From: Poa pratensis
Taxonomy: Eukaryota; Streptophyta; Magnoliopsida; Poales; Poaceae
Assembly: GCA_947311845.1 (NCBI GenBank)
Contig: CAMZMU010000027.1
Location: 42,434,853-42,498,852 of the forward strand
Direction of reading: 5' to 3'
Length of the DNA stretch: 64,000 nucleotides
Position numbers and translations under genes: made by a program. This document shows positions 1 through 10,584 of this stretch, piece by piece. The notes beneath the pieces were generated by a model. That model searched no databases. It saw only the letters and a list, made by a program, of their open reading frames with translations, and had not been told where the DNA came from. The first letter of the stretch is position 1. Every line of letters starts with the position of its first letter.

Positions 1-21
1 CGCCACGCCGCGGCCGACTAG

Positions 22-2982
22 GTGGCTCCCGCCGCGCGCGCCGGCGAGGTGGTGGTCTTCATGGACCACTTCGACCGTGGGCTCGCGCTACCGGCAAGCC
101 CGTTTCTTCAAAGCTTTCTCCAGACCTTCGGTCTGCAAATGCACCACCTCGGGGCTAACTCTGTGGCTTCGCTGAGCTACTTCGCCACCGTCGGCGAGGG
201 GTGGCTCGGCATCTGGCCGAATCTCAGCCTCTTCTGCCGGCTGTACTATCTTCGTGGCTGGTACCTCGGCGACAAGGAGGAGGAGGGCTTCGTCCACTGT
301 GGGGCCGCAGTCGTCTACCGCCGACCGCAGTCGAAGCTGCTGGGCTTCAAGAAGCCGGACACGGTGAAGGAATGGCAACGGTCGTACTTCTATTGCCGCA
401 ATCTGAAGGCGGGGGAGGACCACATCCGCCTGCCGGCGTTCCAGTCGGCCGCTCCAGTGAAGGACAACTGGGGCCTGAAGAAGCTTGGCGACCAGAAGGA
501 GGTCGACAAAGATGATTGACCGGATCGAGACACTCTTCATGAAGGAAGGGCTGACCACCCGGGATCTAACCCTCTGCTGGCTTTACAACCGGCTCGCACC
601 GCTGCAAAGCAGGTCCCACAAGATCTGCTATCTGAGCGGCCGCCTCGACCCCACCAGGCTGACCTGGAAGAGGTGGAACTTGGAGGCCTGAACGGTTGGG
701 TCCAGCACGTCGCCAAGGAGGAGAAGGTGGCGGAGAACTGGAAGTACGGCAAATCGACGTACACTCACAAGAAGCCAGCGCCCAAGGTATGATGTCTGTT
801 CTTCTACGCCGTACTTGCGTCTTTTCTTCTACGCCGCGTCCGGCTGCTCACCGAGCCGGTTGCACAGCTCTTCAAGATTCAGCTGGAGGAGGATGGGCCC
901 AACGGCCCCCAGTTCTGGCCGAACATCCAGCTGGAGATGGCTGCGCCTGGGGAGGGCCAGTCGGAGGGCGACGAAGGAGACGCCGCGGCCGAGGGCAAGG
1001 AAGGAGCTGCTGCGGCCGAGGGTGACGACGACGAGGGTGTCTGCGGAGACGGTGGCCACGTAGAGGGCGACCAGGCAGATGACGCGTCGGCCGATCAGGT
1101 GCCGGTTGGCGGTGGCGAGGAGGGCAATGCGCCGCCGGCTGCCCGGGGTAAGCTGGACGCGTCTAGCTCGAAAGTTGATGAAGTCAAAAAGCCTGCGGTA
1201 GTCATTGATCTCTCGGATACTGAGAGCGTTGAGAGTGCAGAAACCGTGGGGTCGACCTCGGCCCCTCACCTGAAGAGGACGAAGCCGGATGCTCCCGCCG
1301 GCTTGGCGGATGATGACGACGACGAGGCGCCACCGGCGAGAAGCGGCCGAGAAGGATTCCGGCGAACGTGCGCGCGTAAGTGTGTTTGTAGCTCACTTTT
1401 CTTCTTGATAGTCTTGCTCCTGCGGCTGAGGCTCGATGCACTTTACAGGGCGTCAAGGTCACTGACCGCCGGAGGCGCCGCGCCGGCGGCCGCCGTGCCG
1501 ACTGCGCCGTTGAGACGCCCACCCGAGTGGCGGAGCAGCAGGAGGAGATCGGAGGCGGGGAGCAGGAGGGGCCTCCGGCGCCGGATGCGGGGTCCGAGCC
1601 CATCGGGCCTCATGCTGATGAGGTTGTCCCGCCGACTGAGGAGGCGAGGAGGCGGGTGCTGCTTCGGAGACGGCTATGGTCGCCCAGAAGCCGGCGAAGA
1701 AGAGCGTCAAGGTGACCTCCTCGAGGAGGGCCGAGACGCAGGCGAGGAAGCGGATGGCGCCGAATGCCGCCACCGTCTTGGAGCGGTAGCTGGTGCCGAC
1801 CGGTCCCTCCATCACCGCCAACGCCGGAGGAATCCGGATGCCGGTGGATCCGCTGGACTTCGCCCTGGAGATCCGGTAGGGGATGAAGGACCAGCTCGAG
1901 GGCTTCGACCGCTTCTTAGAGCTGCTTCGGGTACGTTATCTTGCTTTGTTCCTTCGAGGTTATCTTGAGCCGGCTGCGACAGCCGGCGTGAGTCTTGGGC
2001 CTGATCTTGGTGAACTCAGGAGGAGTCCGACAAGAAGGTCCTGTGGCTGCAAGAGGAGGTGGAAAAGCTCAAGAAGCGTGACCAAGAGGAAGGGGCGGAG
2101 CTGCTCTGGCTGGCTGAGGCCAAGGACACAGCGTAGAAGGCGGCGACGGGCGCGCGGAAGATTTTCGAGGAGCTGGAGGAGGGCTATAACCGGCAACGCG
2201 CCCCCGAACAGTAGGACATCAAGCAGCTGAAGGGGAGGTCACCCGGCTGAAGGAGGAGGTAGTCCGCCTGAAGACGGACGAGGACTCGGTGCGCAGGGAG
2301 CTGAGCCGGGTCGACCTTTCTGTTCGCTGTAAGTTTCGTCTCGCTGTTTGCACTCTCTTGTCTTGGTTCTGTCTTGATGTCTTTGCTTGGCTTGCAGGCT
2401 ATTACCCGCTAACGTGGAGACGGCGAAGACCCACCTGTCCCACATGGGACTGGAGGCGACCGATGCTGCCATCGCCGATTGCGAGACGTTGGTGGCGGAC
2501 CGGTGGCGCAACTCGGGATCGACGCCACTGCTTTGTCCTATTCCGCGAGGATGCTCTACCGGTACGCCTGGCCCGGCCAAGGGGTTACAATCGTCTTGGC
2601 TGAGCTAGCTCGCCATCTTGCGCTGGTGCCGGCTGTGGTGGAGGAGCTGTGGGAGTCGGCCGGGCGCGGCGGGGCCCTCTGGACGGTGGCGCTGCTGAAG
2701 TATTGGTATCCGGATGCTGATCTGGAGCCGCTCAAGGAGGGCTTTCGAGACGATGACTCCTACGACGCGCTCAAGGAGCGTCCCGACCTCCGCGACGCCG
2801 CCTGCACCATTGCCGATGTTGTCGACTTGGCGGAGTTCATCCCAGACCGGCCGGCTGCTCGCCCGTCTAACGATGAGGAAGCGGACGACGGGGCGAAGGA
2901 CTCCAATGGCAAAGCCGGCTGCTCCAAGGCTGACCCTGCCAAGGCCGGCGACGTGGCTGGCAGCTCGAAAGCCGCGGAGTGA
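22..2982 (+). pseudogene. Antisense multi-exon ORF of the Tat element, gypsy-type 'Transposase_28' domain (PF04195-like)
   Basis: The first 165 codons (22-519) carry the pattern GEVVVF, DHF.RG, LPASPF, FGLQ.HHL, with the GRLDPTRLTWKRWNL block following at about 630-690 in another frame. I recognise this as the plant putative gypsy-type transposon domain; its function is unknown. An acidic, Ala/Gly/Asp-rich linker follows (868-1375), then a C-terminal domain at 2479-2982 (WTVALLKYWYP, DLAEFIPDRPA). Four GT-AG introns fit: 787-867, 1376-1448, 1931-2019 and 2329-2397. A frameshift near 505-520 and frame problems after the second intron mark this copy as degenerate. There is no ATG at the left edge; a TAG at 19-21 precedes the readable frame. 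It runs opposite to gag-pol and converges with it. Similar extra ORFs are known in Tat-lineage elements. Confidence 0.65.
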
Positions 2983-3948
2983 AGACCTGGGGATGCCGGG
3001 TTGAGCCTTGTAGCTCTTTTAGCTCGTTGTGAACTTTTTTCATTTATCCCCGGGATGCCGGGTGTACTTGTTTTTAAAACTCCTGGTACTTGTTTAATTT
3101 GCATGGAGCTTTGTCTCCTTTATCTCGTTTCTGCTCGAAGTTTTTCCCGGCTACGCTTTGTCTTTAAGCTTCTTTGTGGCCTAACGAGAGCAATCGAGTC
3201 TATTTACCCTCACTAGCCCCCGAGACTTGGCCCGACCGGCGCAGCCAGTCGAGTCAAGTCTACAACAAGTGGCTTCAGTAGTTTTCCCGGCTGTCCGTGG
3301 CAGCCGGGCGCCCGCGTAGACTAGTCCCCGAGATTTGACCCGGCTGGCGTAGCCAGCCGAGTCGAATCTTTCCGGCTAGCCTTTGAGAGCTTGTTTTACC
3401 ATTTAGAAACAACACGTAGAAACTCGTTAGATCGTTAGTCCACGAAATCGAAAAGGGTTGGCAATTTTAACTTGGCAGTTTTTATTCGATTAGGGGCCGG
3501 CTCGTCCTTGTTCTGCCGCCCACGCCCCTTCCCGTGCATCCAGCTCTGCGACCCCTGCTCTTGCCGGCTGAACTCTGTAGCCGAATCCGGAGAGAGGGCC
3601 GGTTCTCTGAGCGCACGGTACTGAGATCTTTGAGAGGCTGGACTTAGGCGAGCAAAAGTGCAATTTTTTCGGTCGCGAGCCGGAGAGGTTGTCCTACTTA
3701 TGTGCCTTTCGCGTGTGACCCCTAGCCAGTTTCTGGCCAGCGTGTTTGCCGGGTTGTGGTCTGCAGCCGGATCCGAGAGTAGGCGTCGGAGTCGAGCACG
3801 CTACTAAGCTATCGTAAGCGAGACGCACTAGCCGGCTAGTCGCAGTCGGAAGAAACAAACAACTTTGACTAAAGCAACTTCAGCCCCCGAGTGTGCACTC
3901 GGGGGCCAACTCTTTACTGAAAAGGAGATACATGGTGTTATACTCGCT
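2983..3948. other. Non-coding spacer between antisense ORF and pol, with repeat pair and hairpin
   Basis: No ORF of note. Two diverged copies of a motif with the core CCCCGAGA(C/T)TTG then CCAG(C/T)CGAGTC lie at 3215-3253 and 3322-3369. A near-perfect hairpin with 11-bp arms (GCCCCCGAGTG and its complement) and a 2-base loop lies at 3883-3906. It sits where the antisense transcript and the minus-strand pol transcript would meet. Confidence 0.5.
3883..3906. terminator. GC-rich hairpin between two convergent transcription units
   Basis: The arms GCCCCCGAGTG and CACTCGGGGGC are exact complements around a TG loop. The hairpin is about 900 bp past the antisense ORF stop and about 45 bp past the pol stop codon (minus-strand reading). 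A role in RNA 3'-end formation or packaging is only a guess from its position. Confidence 0.25.
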
Positions 3949-3992
3949 CTAGGAGTAGAAAGGCCTCAGGAGGCTGGCATTCCACGGGCGTT
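3949..3992 (-). pseudogene. C-terminal end of the interrupted Tat integrase ORF
   Basis: Read on the minus strand across the insertion (from about 12300 to 12241, then from 3987), the frame runs PYEEGERPWNASLLRP and stops at 3951-3949. The last dozen codons of pol were therefore cut off by the Sabrina-like insertion. The join is exact once the element and one copy of the GCGTT duplication are removed, which confirms both the insertion boundaries and the element order. Confidence 0.75.
3988..3992. repeat. Target-site duplication GCGTT, left copy
   Basis: GCGTT lies immediately left of the TG that opens the inserted LTR. The same five bases follow the right LTR at 12241-12245. Five bases is the usual duplication length for LTR retrotransposons. 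Confidence 0.9.
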
Positions 3993-5642
3993 TGATACGC
4001 CTCAAACGTATCTATAATTTTTGATGTTCCATGCTTGTTTTATACCAATTGCTACATGTTTTGCATCTACTTTATATCACTTTTATACATTTTTTGGGAC
4101 TAACCTATTAACAAGATGCCGAAGTGCCAGTTCCTGTTTTCTGCTGTTTTTGTATTCCAGAAAAGCTAGTCTGGAAATATTCTCGGAATTGGACGAAACT
4201 TCACGGGGATCCCTATTTTACCAGAACACACCTGAAGGACCAAAGGAGCAGCAGAGGAGAGCCACAGGGCCCCACAGCCACTAGGGCGCGGGTCCCCCCT
4301 GCGCGCCCTAGGGTGGTGTGGGCCCCTCGGGGTCGTCATCCGCCGCCCTTTCGCCTACTTATTCCCCCCGACGCGAAAACCCTAAGTGCCTGAGCAAATA
4401 TCCACGAAAAGTTCCAGAGACGCCGCCGCCGTCAACCCTAGCTCGGGAGGGTTCAGAACCTCTTCCCGGCACCCTGCCGGAGAGGGGAATCGTCACCGGA
4501 GGCTTCTACATCGCCATGCCTGCCTCCGGAGTGATGCGTGAGTAGTTCATCCTTGGACTACGGGTCCATAGCAGTAGCTAGATGGTTGTCTCTCCACTTT
4601 GTGCCATCATGTTTAGATCTTGTGAGCTGCCCTACATGATCAAGATCATATTATTGTAATGCTACATGTTGTGTTTGCTGGGATCCGATGAATATTGAAT
4701 ACTATGTCAAGTTGATTATCAATCTATCATATGTTATTTAAGATCTTGCATGCTTTCCGTTACTCGTAGATGCTTTGGCCAAGTAGATGCTTGTAACTCC
4801 AAGAGAGAGTATTTATGCTAGATAGTGGGTTCATGCCTCCGTTTAATGGGAGAGTGACAGAAAGTTCTAAGGTTGTGGATGTGCTGTTGCCACTAGGGAT
4901 AACCTAACGATGCTATGTCCACGGCATATGTTTTGTTTACATTACGCACTTTACTTAATGCAATTATCCGTTGCTTGCAACTTAATACCAACGGGGGACT
5001 CGGATGACAACCCGGCGGTGGATTATTAGTCATAGATGCTGTTGGATGATGGTCTATGTATTATGTCGTAATGCCCAATTAAATATCATAGTAGTCATCA
5101 TGTCATGTATATGCATTGTCATGCGCTCACTATTCGTCAATTGCCCAGCTGTAATTTGTTCACCCAACATGTTAGTTATCTTTTATGGAGAGACACCACT
5201 AGTGAACTGTGGACCCCGGTCCATTCTTTTACACTGATTAAACAACCACAAACTGCAAACTGTTCCTTTTTCATTCTCTGCAATTTAATACTCATTTTCC
5301 ACACCATACGTTTAATCCTTTGTTTTCAGCAAGCCAGTGAGATTGACAACCTCACTGTTTCGTTGGGGCAAAGTAGTTTGATTGTGTTGTGTGCAGATTC
5401 CACGTTGGTGATCGTATTGCGCCGTGCGAGCCACCAACAACCTTCTGAAGAGTTGCTGCTCCTACTGGTTCGATAACCTTGGTTTCTTTCTGAGGGAAAA
5501 CTTGCTGCTGACTGCATCATACCTTCCTCTTGGGGTCTCCCAACGAACGTGTGTTTCACGCCATCAAGCTCTTTTTCTGGCGCCGTTGCCGGGGAGTATC
5601 ATCACATCATCATCATCCTCTACTCTCCCGTCAACAGCGCCA
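3993..5642 (+). repeat. Left (5') LTR of the Sabrina-like element
   Basis: Nearly the same sequence as 10585-12240. It opens TGATACG and ends about CGCCA, 10 bases before the functional primer binding site. A full second copy of the primer binding site, TGGCGCCGTTGCCGGGGA, lies inside the LTR at 5578-5595, close to its 3' end. ORF-like stretches within the LTR have no recognisable product. Confidence 0.9.
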
Positions 5643-5652
5643 GCTCTTTTTC

Positions 5653-5670
5653 TGGCGCCGTTGCCGGGGA
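5653..5670 (+). promoter_or_regulatory. Primer binding site for tRNA-Asp
   Basis: TGGCGCCGTTGCCGGGGA is complementary to the 3' end of plant tRNA-Asp including CCA. It lies just inside the left LTR, where minus-strand DNA synthesis starts. The same 18 bases recur within both LTRs (5578-5595 and 12163-12180). Confidence 0.85.
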
Positions 5671-5848
5671 GACAGCAGTCTTCTGCAAGGGGAGTTTCAC
5701 GCTTCCAATCTCTTTACTTTGTTTTTGTCTTGCTTAGTTTATTTTATTTTATCTTGTTTGCTTTCAATTATCAAAAACACAAAAAAATTAGTTACTTGCA
5801 TCTAGTTTACTTTCAAGTTATTTTCTGTCTGTTTTTATTTCTGCTAAA

Positions 5849-7402
5849 ATGAGTACTCCTGAGAACACTAAGTTGTGTGATTTCACTAGCACGAACAACA
5901 ATGATTTCATATGCACACCTATTGCTCCACCTGCTGCTTCAGCAGAATTTTATGAAATTAAACCTGCACTTTTAAATCTTGTTATGAAAGAGCAATTTTC
6001 TGGTGTTAGTACTGATGATGCTGCTGTTCACCTTAATAACTTTGTTGAACTTTGTGAAATGCAAAAGCTCAAGGAAGTAGATGGTGATATTATTAAACTG
6101 AAACTTTTTCCTTTCTCCTTGAGAGGACGTGCTAAAGAATGGTTGCTATCTTTGCCTAGAAATAGTATTGATTCATGGACTAAATGCAAAGATGCTTTTA
6201 TTGGAAAATATTATCCTCCTGCTAAGATTATTTCTTTGAGAAGTAGCATAATGAATTTTAAGCAATTTGATAATGAACATGTTGCTCAAGCATGGGAGAG
6301 AATGAAATCATTGGTTAAAAATTGTCCCACTCATGGACTGACTACTTGGATGATCATCCAAACCTTCTATGCAGGATTAAATTTTTCTTCAAGGAATTTA
6401 TTGGATTCGGCCGCTGGAGGTACCTTTATGTCCATCACTTTGGGTGCTGCAACAAAGCTTCTTGATGATATGATGATTAATTATTCTGAGTGGCACACCG
6501 AGAGAGCTCCAACAGGTAAGAAGGTAAATTCTGTTGAGGAAACCTCTTCCTTGAGTGCCAAAATTGATACTATTATGTCTATGCTTGCAAATGGTCAAAC
6601 ACATGTTGATCCAAATAATGTTCCTTTAGCTTCTTTGGTTGCTCAAGAAGAGCATGTTGATGTGAACTTCATTAAAAATAATAACTTCAACAACAATGCT
6701 TATAGGAATAATTTTGGTAATAGCAATTATAGGCCCTATCCTTCTAATAGTGGCAATGGTTATGGAAATTCCTATAGTAACTCCTACAACAATAATAAGA
6801 GTGTACCCTCTGATCTTGAAGTTATGCTTAAGGATTTTATTAGTACACAAACTGCTTTCAATAAAACTGTTGAGGAGAAATTTGGGAAAATTGATGTGCT
6901 TTCCTCTAAAGTTGATAGTCTTGCTCTTGATGTTGACTTGTTGAAACTAAAGAACATGCCTCATGATGTTAAAGAGAGCAAAACTCTCAATGCTATACAA
7001 GTTAAAATTGATAACAATGTGAGGATGTTAGCTGAATTGCATGCTAGATGGGAAAGAGAGGATGAAATTGCTAGAAAGAATAATATTGCTAGAGTTTATA
7101 CTATTACTACTTCTGAAAATGCTTCAAACTCAAGTGTTAACAAACCTCCTACCATTAATGGCAAGATAATTGGTGTTGGTAATGTTTCCACTTCTATTGC
7201 AAAATGTCCTAAATTGCCTGATAACTCTGAAACTGTCCTTGATAAAGATGCTGAAATTTCTAGCAATAAGGAAGATAATAACTCCATTACTTTTGATGAT
7301 AATGACTTTGATTTTGATGGTTGCAATATTTCTGAAGTAATTAAGTTCTTGCAAAAGCTAGCTAGAAGTCCTAATGCTAGTGATAAACATGGCTTTTACT
7401 AA
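5849..7402 (+). CDS. Gag capsid-type protein of the Sabrina-like element
   Basis: An intact 517-codon frame opens with ATG about 180 bp after the primer binding site. The retrotransposon gag pattern is clear at residues about 85-185: LKLFPFSLRGRAKEWL, then the SW.KCKDAFIGKYYP and FKQFDNE blocks. It is followed by an Asn/Tyr/Gly-rich segment (residues about 270-320) and a charged, probably coiled-coil C-terminal half ending in an acidic tract. Gag forms the virus-like particle that packages the RNA. I saw no zinc knuckle. Codon use is AT-rich, unlike the GC-rich host element. That it is intact while pol is absent suggests gag is the only function this copy kept. Confidence 0.85.
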   Translation: MSTPENTKLCDFTSTNNNDFICTPIAPPAASAEFYEIKPALLNLVMKEQFSGVSTDDAAVHLNNFVELCEMQKLKEVDGDIIKLKLFPFSLRGRAKEWLLSLPRNSIDSWTKCKDAFIGKYYPPAKIISLRSSIMNFKQFDNEHVAQAWERMKSLVKNCPTHGLTTWMIIQTFYAGLNFSSRNLLDSAAGGTFMSITLGAATKLLDDMMINYSEWHTERAPTGKKVNSVEETSSLSAKIDTIMSMLANGQTHVDPNNVPLASLVAQEEHVDVNFIKNNNFNNNAYRNNFGNSNYRPYPSNSGNGYGNSYSNSYNNNKSVPSDLEVMLKDFISTQTAFNKTVEEKFGKIDVLSSKVDSLALDVDLLKLKNMPHDVKESKTLNAIQVKIDNNVRMLAELHARWEREDEIARKNNIARVYTITTSENASNSSVNKPPTINGKIIGVGNVSTSIAKCPKLPDNSETVLDKDAEISSNKEDNNSITFDDNDFDFDGCNISEVIKFLQKLARSPNASDKHGFY

Positions 7403-7439
7403 ACATATTACTAATGCTCTCATACAAGTTAGGGAGGAA

Positions 7440-7935
7440 AATTAAACATGAAGCTTCTATCCCTAGGAAGTTAGAAGATGGTTGGGAGCCCATCATTAAA
7501 TGAAATTGAATGACTTTGATTGCAATGCTTTGTGTGACCTTGGTGCTAGTATTTCTGTTATGCCTAAAAGATTTATGATATGCTTGATTTAGCACCTTTG
7601 GAAAATTGTTACTTGGATGTTCACCTTGTTGATTCTACTATTAAAAAACCTTTGGGAAGAATTGATGATGTTCTTATCATGGTTAACAACAATTATGTCC
7701 CCGTTGATTTTATTGTCTTGGATATTGATGCAATCCATCATGCCCTATTGTGCTGGGAAGACCTTTTCTTAGACTGTAGGTGCTATTATTGATATGAAAG
7801 AAGGGAATATAAAATATCAATTTCCTCTCAAGAAAGGTATGGAACACTTTCCTAGGAAGAAGATTAAGCCACCTTATGATTCTATTGTTCGAACAAATTA
7901 CAATGTTGATGCTTCTTCACTTGGTAATACTTGAT
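7440..7935 (+). pseudogene. Degraded retroviral-type aspartic protease region
   Basis: After the gag stop, broken frames read LPRKLEDG..EP, then CDLGASISVMPKR at about 7533-7570. D-L-G-A-S is the catalytic aspartate motif in the form usual for Athila proteases. A second piece (7580-7792) reads PLGRIDDVLIMV..NYVPVDFIVLD, the flap and second half of the fold. The last piece, ending at 7935, reads KYQFPLKKGMEHFPRKKIKP. Frameshifts between the pieces rule out one functional protein. The following pol domains are missing. Confidence 0.7.
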
Positions 7936-10569
7936 GCATGCTTTGTGCCTAGCTAAAAGGCGTTAAAGAAAAGCGCTTATGGGAGGCAACCCATTTTTTT
8001 TTCTGCAATTTTTCTTTTATTGAGTCAAGGAGTGTTTACTTCTGTAGCAACTCCTTTGTATCTTTATTTTCTCGCATTGTTGTGCCAAGAGTAGCCTCTA
8101 ATGTTAAGATGATGCTTAATTTTGATTGCTGCGCAGAAACAGATTTTTGCTGTTCACTGTACGAAATTCCTAAAATCACCAGATTGTTAATTAAATCTGA
8201 AATTTTTGTGCGTAATCTTTATGAATGTCTGAACTTTCATTAGTTCAGAGTTTTCGATCTGAGCGTCGTAAGTGCCTCGAAAAAATTCGTCTTTGCGGAC
8301 TGTTCTGTTTTAGACAGATTATGCCTTTTTATTTTGCATTCTCTCTTTTACTAGTGTTGAGTGAAATTCTTTTTTGGGTGGAAGAGCTTCACATAACATC
8401 AGTGGCTGTAGCTAATGTTTAAAGTAACAAATCATATTGCGTCTTATAGAACATGTGATTTTTGATTATGCACTAACCCTCTAATGAGATCTACTTTGAG
8501 TTTGGTGTGACGGAAGTTTTCAAGGGTCAAGAGAGAAGGATGATATAATAGGATCAAGAAGAGTGAAGAGCTTAAGCTTGGGGAGGCTCCCATGGATCTC
8601 CCCAGCATATTTCAAGAAGACTCAAGCGTCTAAGCTTGGGGATGCCCAAGGCATCCCCTTCTTCATCGTCAAAATTATCAGGTCATCTCTAGTGAAACTA
8701 TATTTTAATTCTTTCACATCATATGTGCTTTTCTTGGAGCGTCTGTGTGCTTTTATTTTCAGTATTGCACTTTTATTTTCAATAAAGCTTGACTGGACCC
8801 TAGCATTCTTGATTGGGAGAGAGACACGCTCCGCTTTTTCATGAGAATACTCCTATTCTTCACTTATATTTGTTGAGTATTCATATCTAGCGCTGTTCAG
8901 CTTTTAGCTCTTGTTTTCATGTATCTCTTGTCAGAGCTATTAGCTTTCTTTTGTAGAAAGTACTCTCTTGCTTCACTTATATTTGTTTGGAGAGTTGATG
9001 AAATAAATTGATTGGTGTTTGGTTGGTTCAGAAAATGTTGCATGTGGTAATTGGTATAAGGAAAAACTTGCTTAATCTTGTAGATCACTAATGGATAACT
9101 TGATGCTTGTCAATTGTTTTGAGTTAACAAGTAGATCATGATTAAATTGTGCATCACATGAGTTAAGCCTATTAGTGAAGAACTACCGTAAAGCTTGTTG
9201 AAAATTTGGTTTGCATCGGTGGTATCTCTAAGGTCTAGATATTTTCTAATAACAGGGTTTGGTTAACAAGGAAGACGGTATGAAGTCTTATAACGTTTGC
9301 AATATGTTTGTCATATAAAACTTGGTGTACGGGTTGATATTCTTGTTTGCTTACATAACCTTGCTAGCCTAAACTCTGTACTGAGAGGGAATGCTTCTCG
9401 TGCATCCAAATCCTTGAGCCAAAATCCATGCCATTTGTGTCCACCATAACTACCTATATGTGGTATTTCCTTGCCACTCCAAGTAAATTTTTCATGTGCT
9501 ACCTTTAAATTATTCAAAATGTTATTATTCCCTTTTTGTGTCAATGTTTACTAGCTCATGAGGAATTAGTGTGGTTATTCTTTATTCTATTTGTGATGGA
9601 CTTTTACACCTGGACTAGTGGCATATACATCCGCTTATCCAATAACTTGCAAAAAGAGCTGGCAACGGGGTGCCCAGTCCCAATTAATTACAACTTTAAC
9701 CAATTAATTCTCTTCACACTTTTGCCCTGATTCATCAGTAAGCAATGACAAACAGTGAAATACCTGAATGTGTGTAAACCAAAGAGAAAGAGGGATGATC
9801 TGCCTTGCTGGTAGAAATAACGTCCTTCATGGGAGCCGCTCTTAAAAGTCCGTTGACAGGTAGAATACTGTTCTCACCCGCTACCATTCGTTGACAATTA
9901 ACAAACACCTCTCAAAAATAGATACTCCTCCATGGTATGTGATTGATGGAAGGCACCCGAGGATTCGGTTAGCCATGGCTTGTGTTAGCAAGGTTGGGAG
10001 GAGTATCAAATATTTTATGCAATCTCTATATGCTTTCAAAAACCTAAAAGCTCTAGCACATGATTTAATCCCTGCTTCCCTCTGCGAAGGGCCTTTCTTT
10101 TACTTTTATGTTGAGTCAGTTTTCCTATTCTTTCTGTCTTCCACAAGCAAACACTAGTGTCAACTTTGTTACAACATGCGTTATATGCAATGTATTGGAC
10201 TTGTTATACTACTTTGTGTTGACAATATCCATGAGATAAATATGTTGAAAGTTGAAGCAAATGCTGAAACTAATTCTTCCTTTGTGTTGATTAAATACCT
10301 TTTATTAGAAACTATTGCTTTATGAGTTAACACTTATGCAAAACTGTTTGATGCTTGTCTCGAAAGTACTATTCATGAAAACGTTTAGCTTGTGTGATTC
10401 ATTGTTTACTCATTATCTATTTGGTAGCAAATTATAGACCATTGACTTGGATCACTTCATTCATTTACATGTGCCTTGCAATATTATATGATCAAGATTA
10501 TGATGGTAGCATGTCACCTCAAAAATTATTTTGTTTTTATCGTTTACCTACTCGAGGACGAGTAGGAAC
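7936..10569 (+). other. Non-coding internal region of the Sabrina-like element
   Basis: 2.6 kb with no recognisable coding sequence where reverse transcriptase and integrase would be expected. It is AT-rich. Two polypurine-like motifs, TAAGCTTGGGGAGGC (about 8572-8586) and TAAGCTTGGGGATGC (about 8631-8645), resemble the motif that precedes the right LTR. The rest shows nothing I can name. Confidence 0.6.
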
Positions 10570-10584
10570 TAAGCTTGGGGATGC
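10569..10584 (+). promoter_or_regulatory. Polypurine tract of the Sabrina-like element
   Basis: CTAAGCTTGGGGATGC directly abuts the TG of the right LTR at 10585, where plus-strand DNA synthesis is primed. The purine run is short (AAGCTTGGGGA) but its position is exact. Confidence 0.55.

Noticed and set aside
937..1968. 343-codon continuous ORF on the plus strand
   Set aside because: Only the first part (to about 1375) looks like protein of the antisense gene. Beyond that it reads through a GT-AG intron into Arg-rich shadow sequence.
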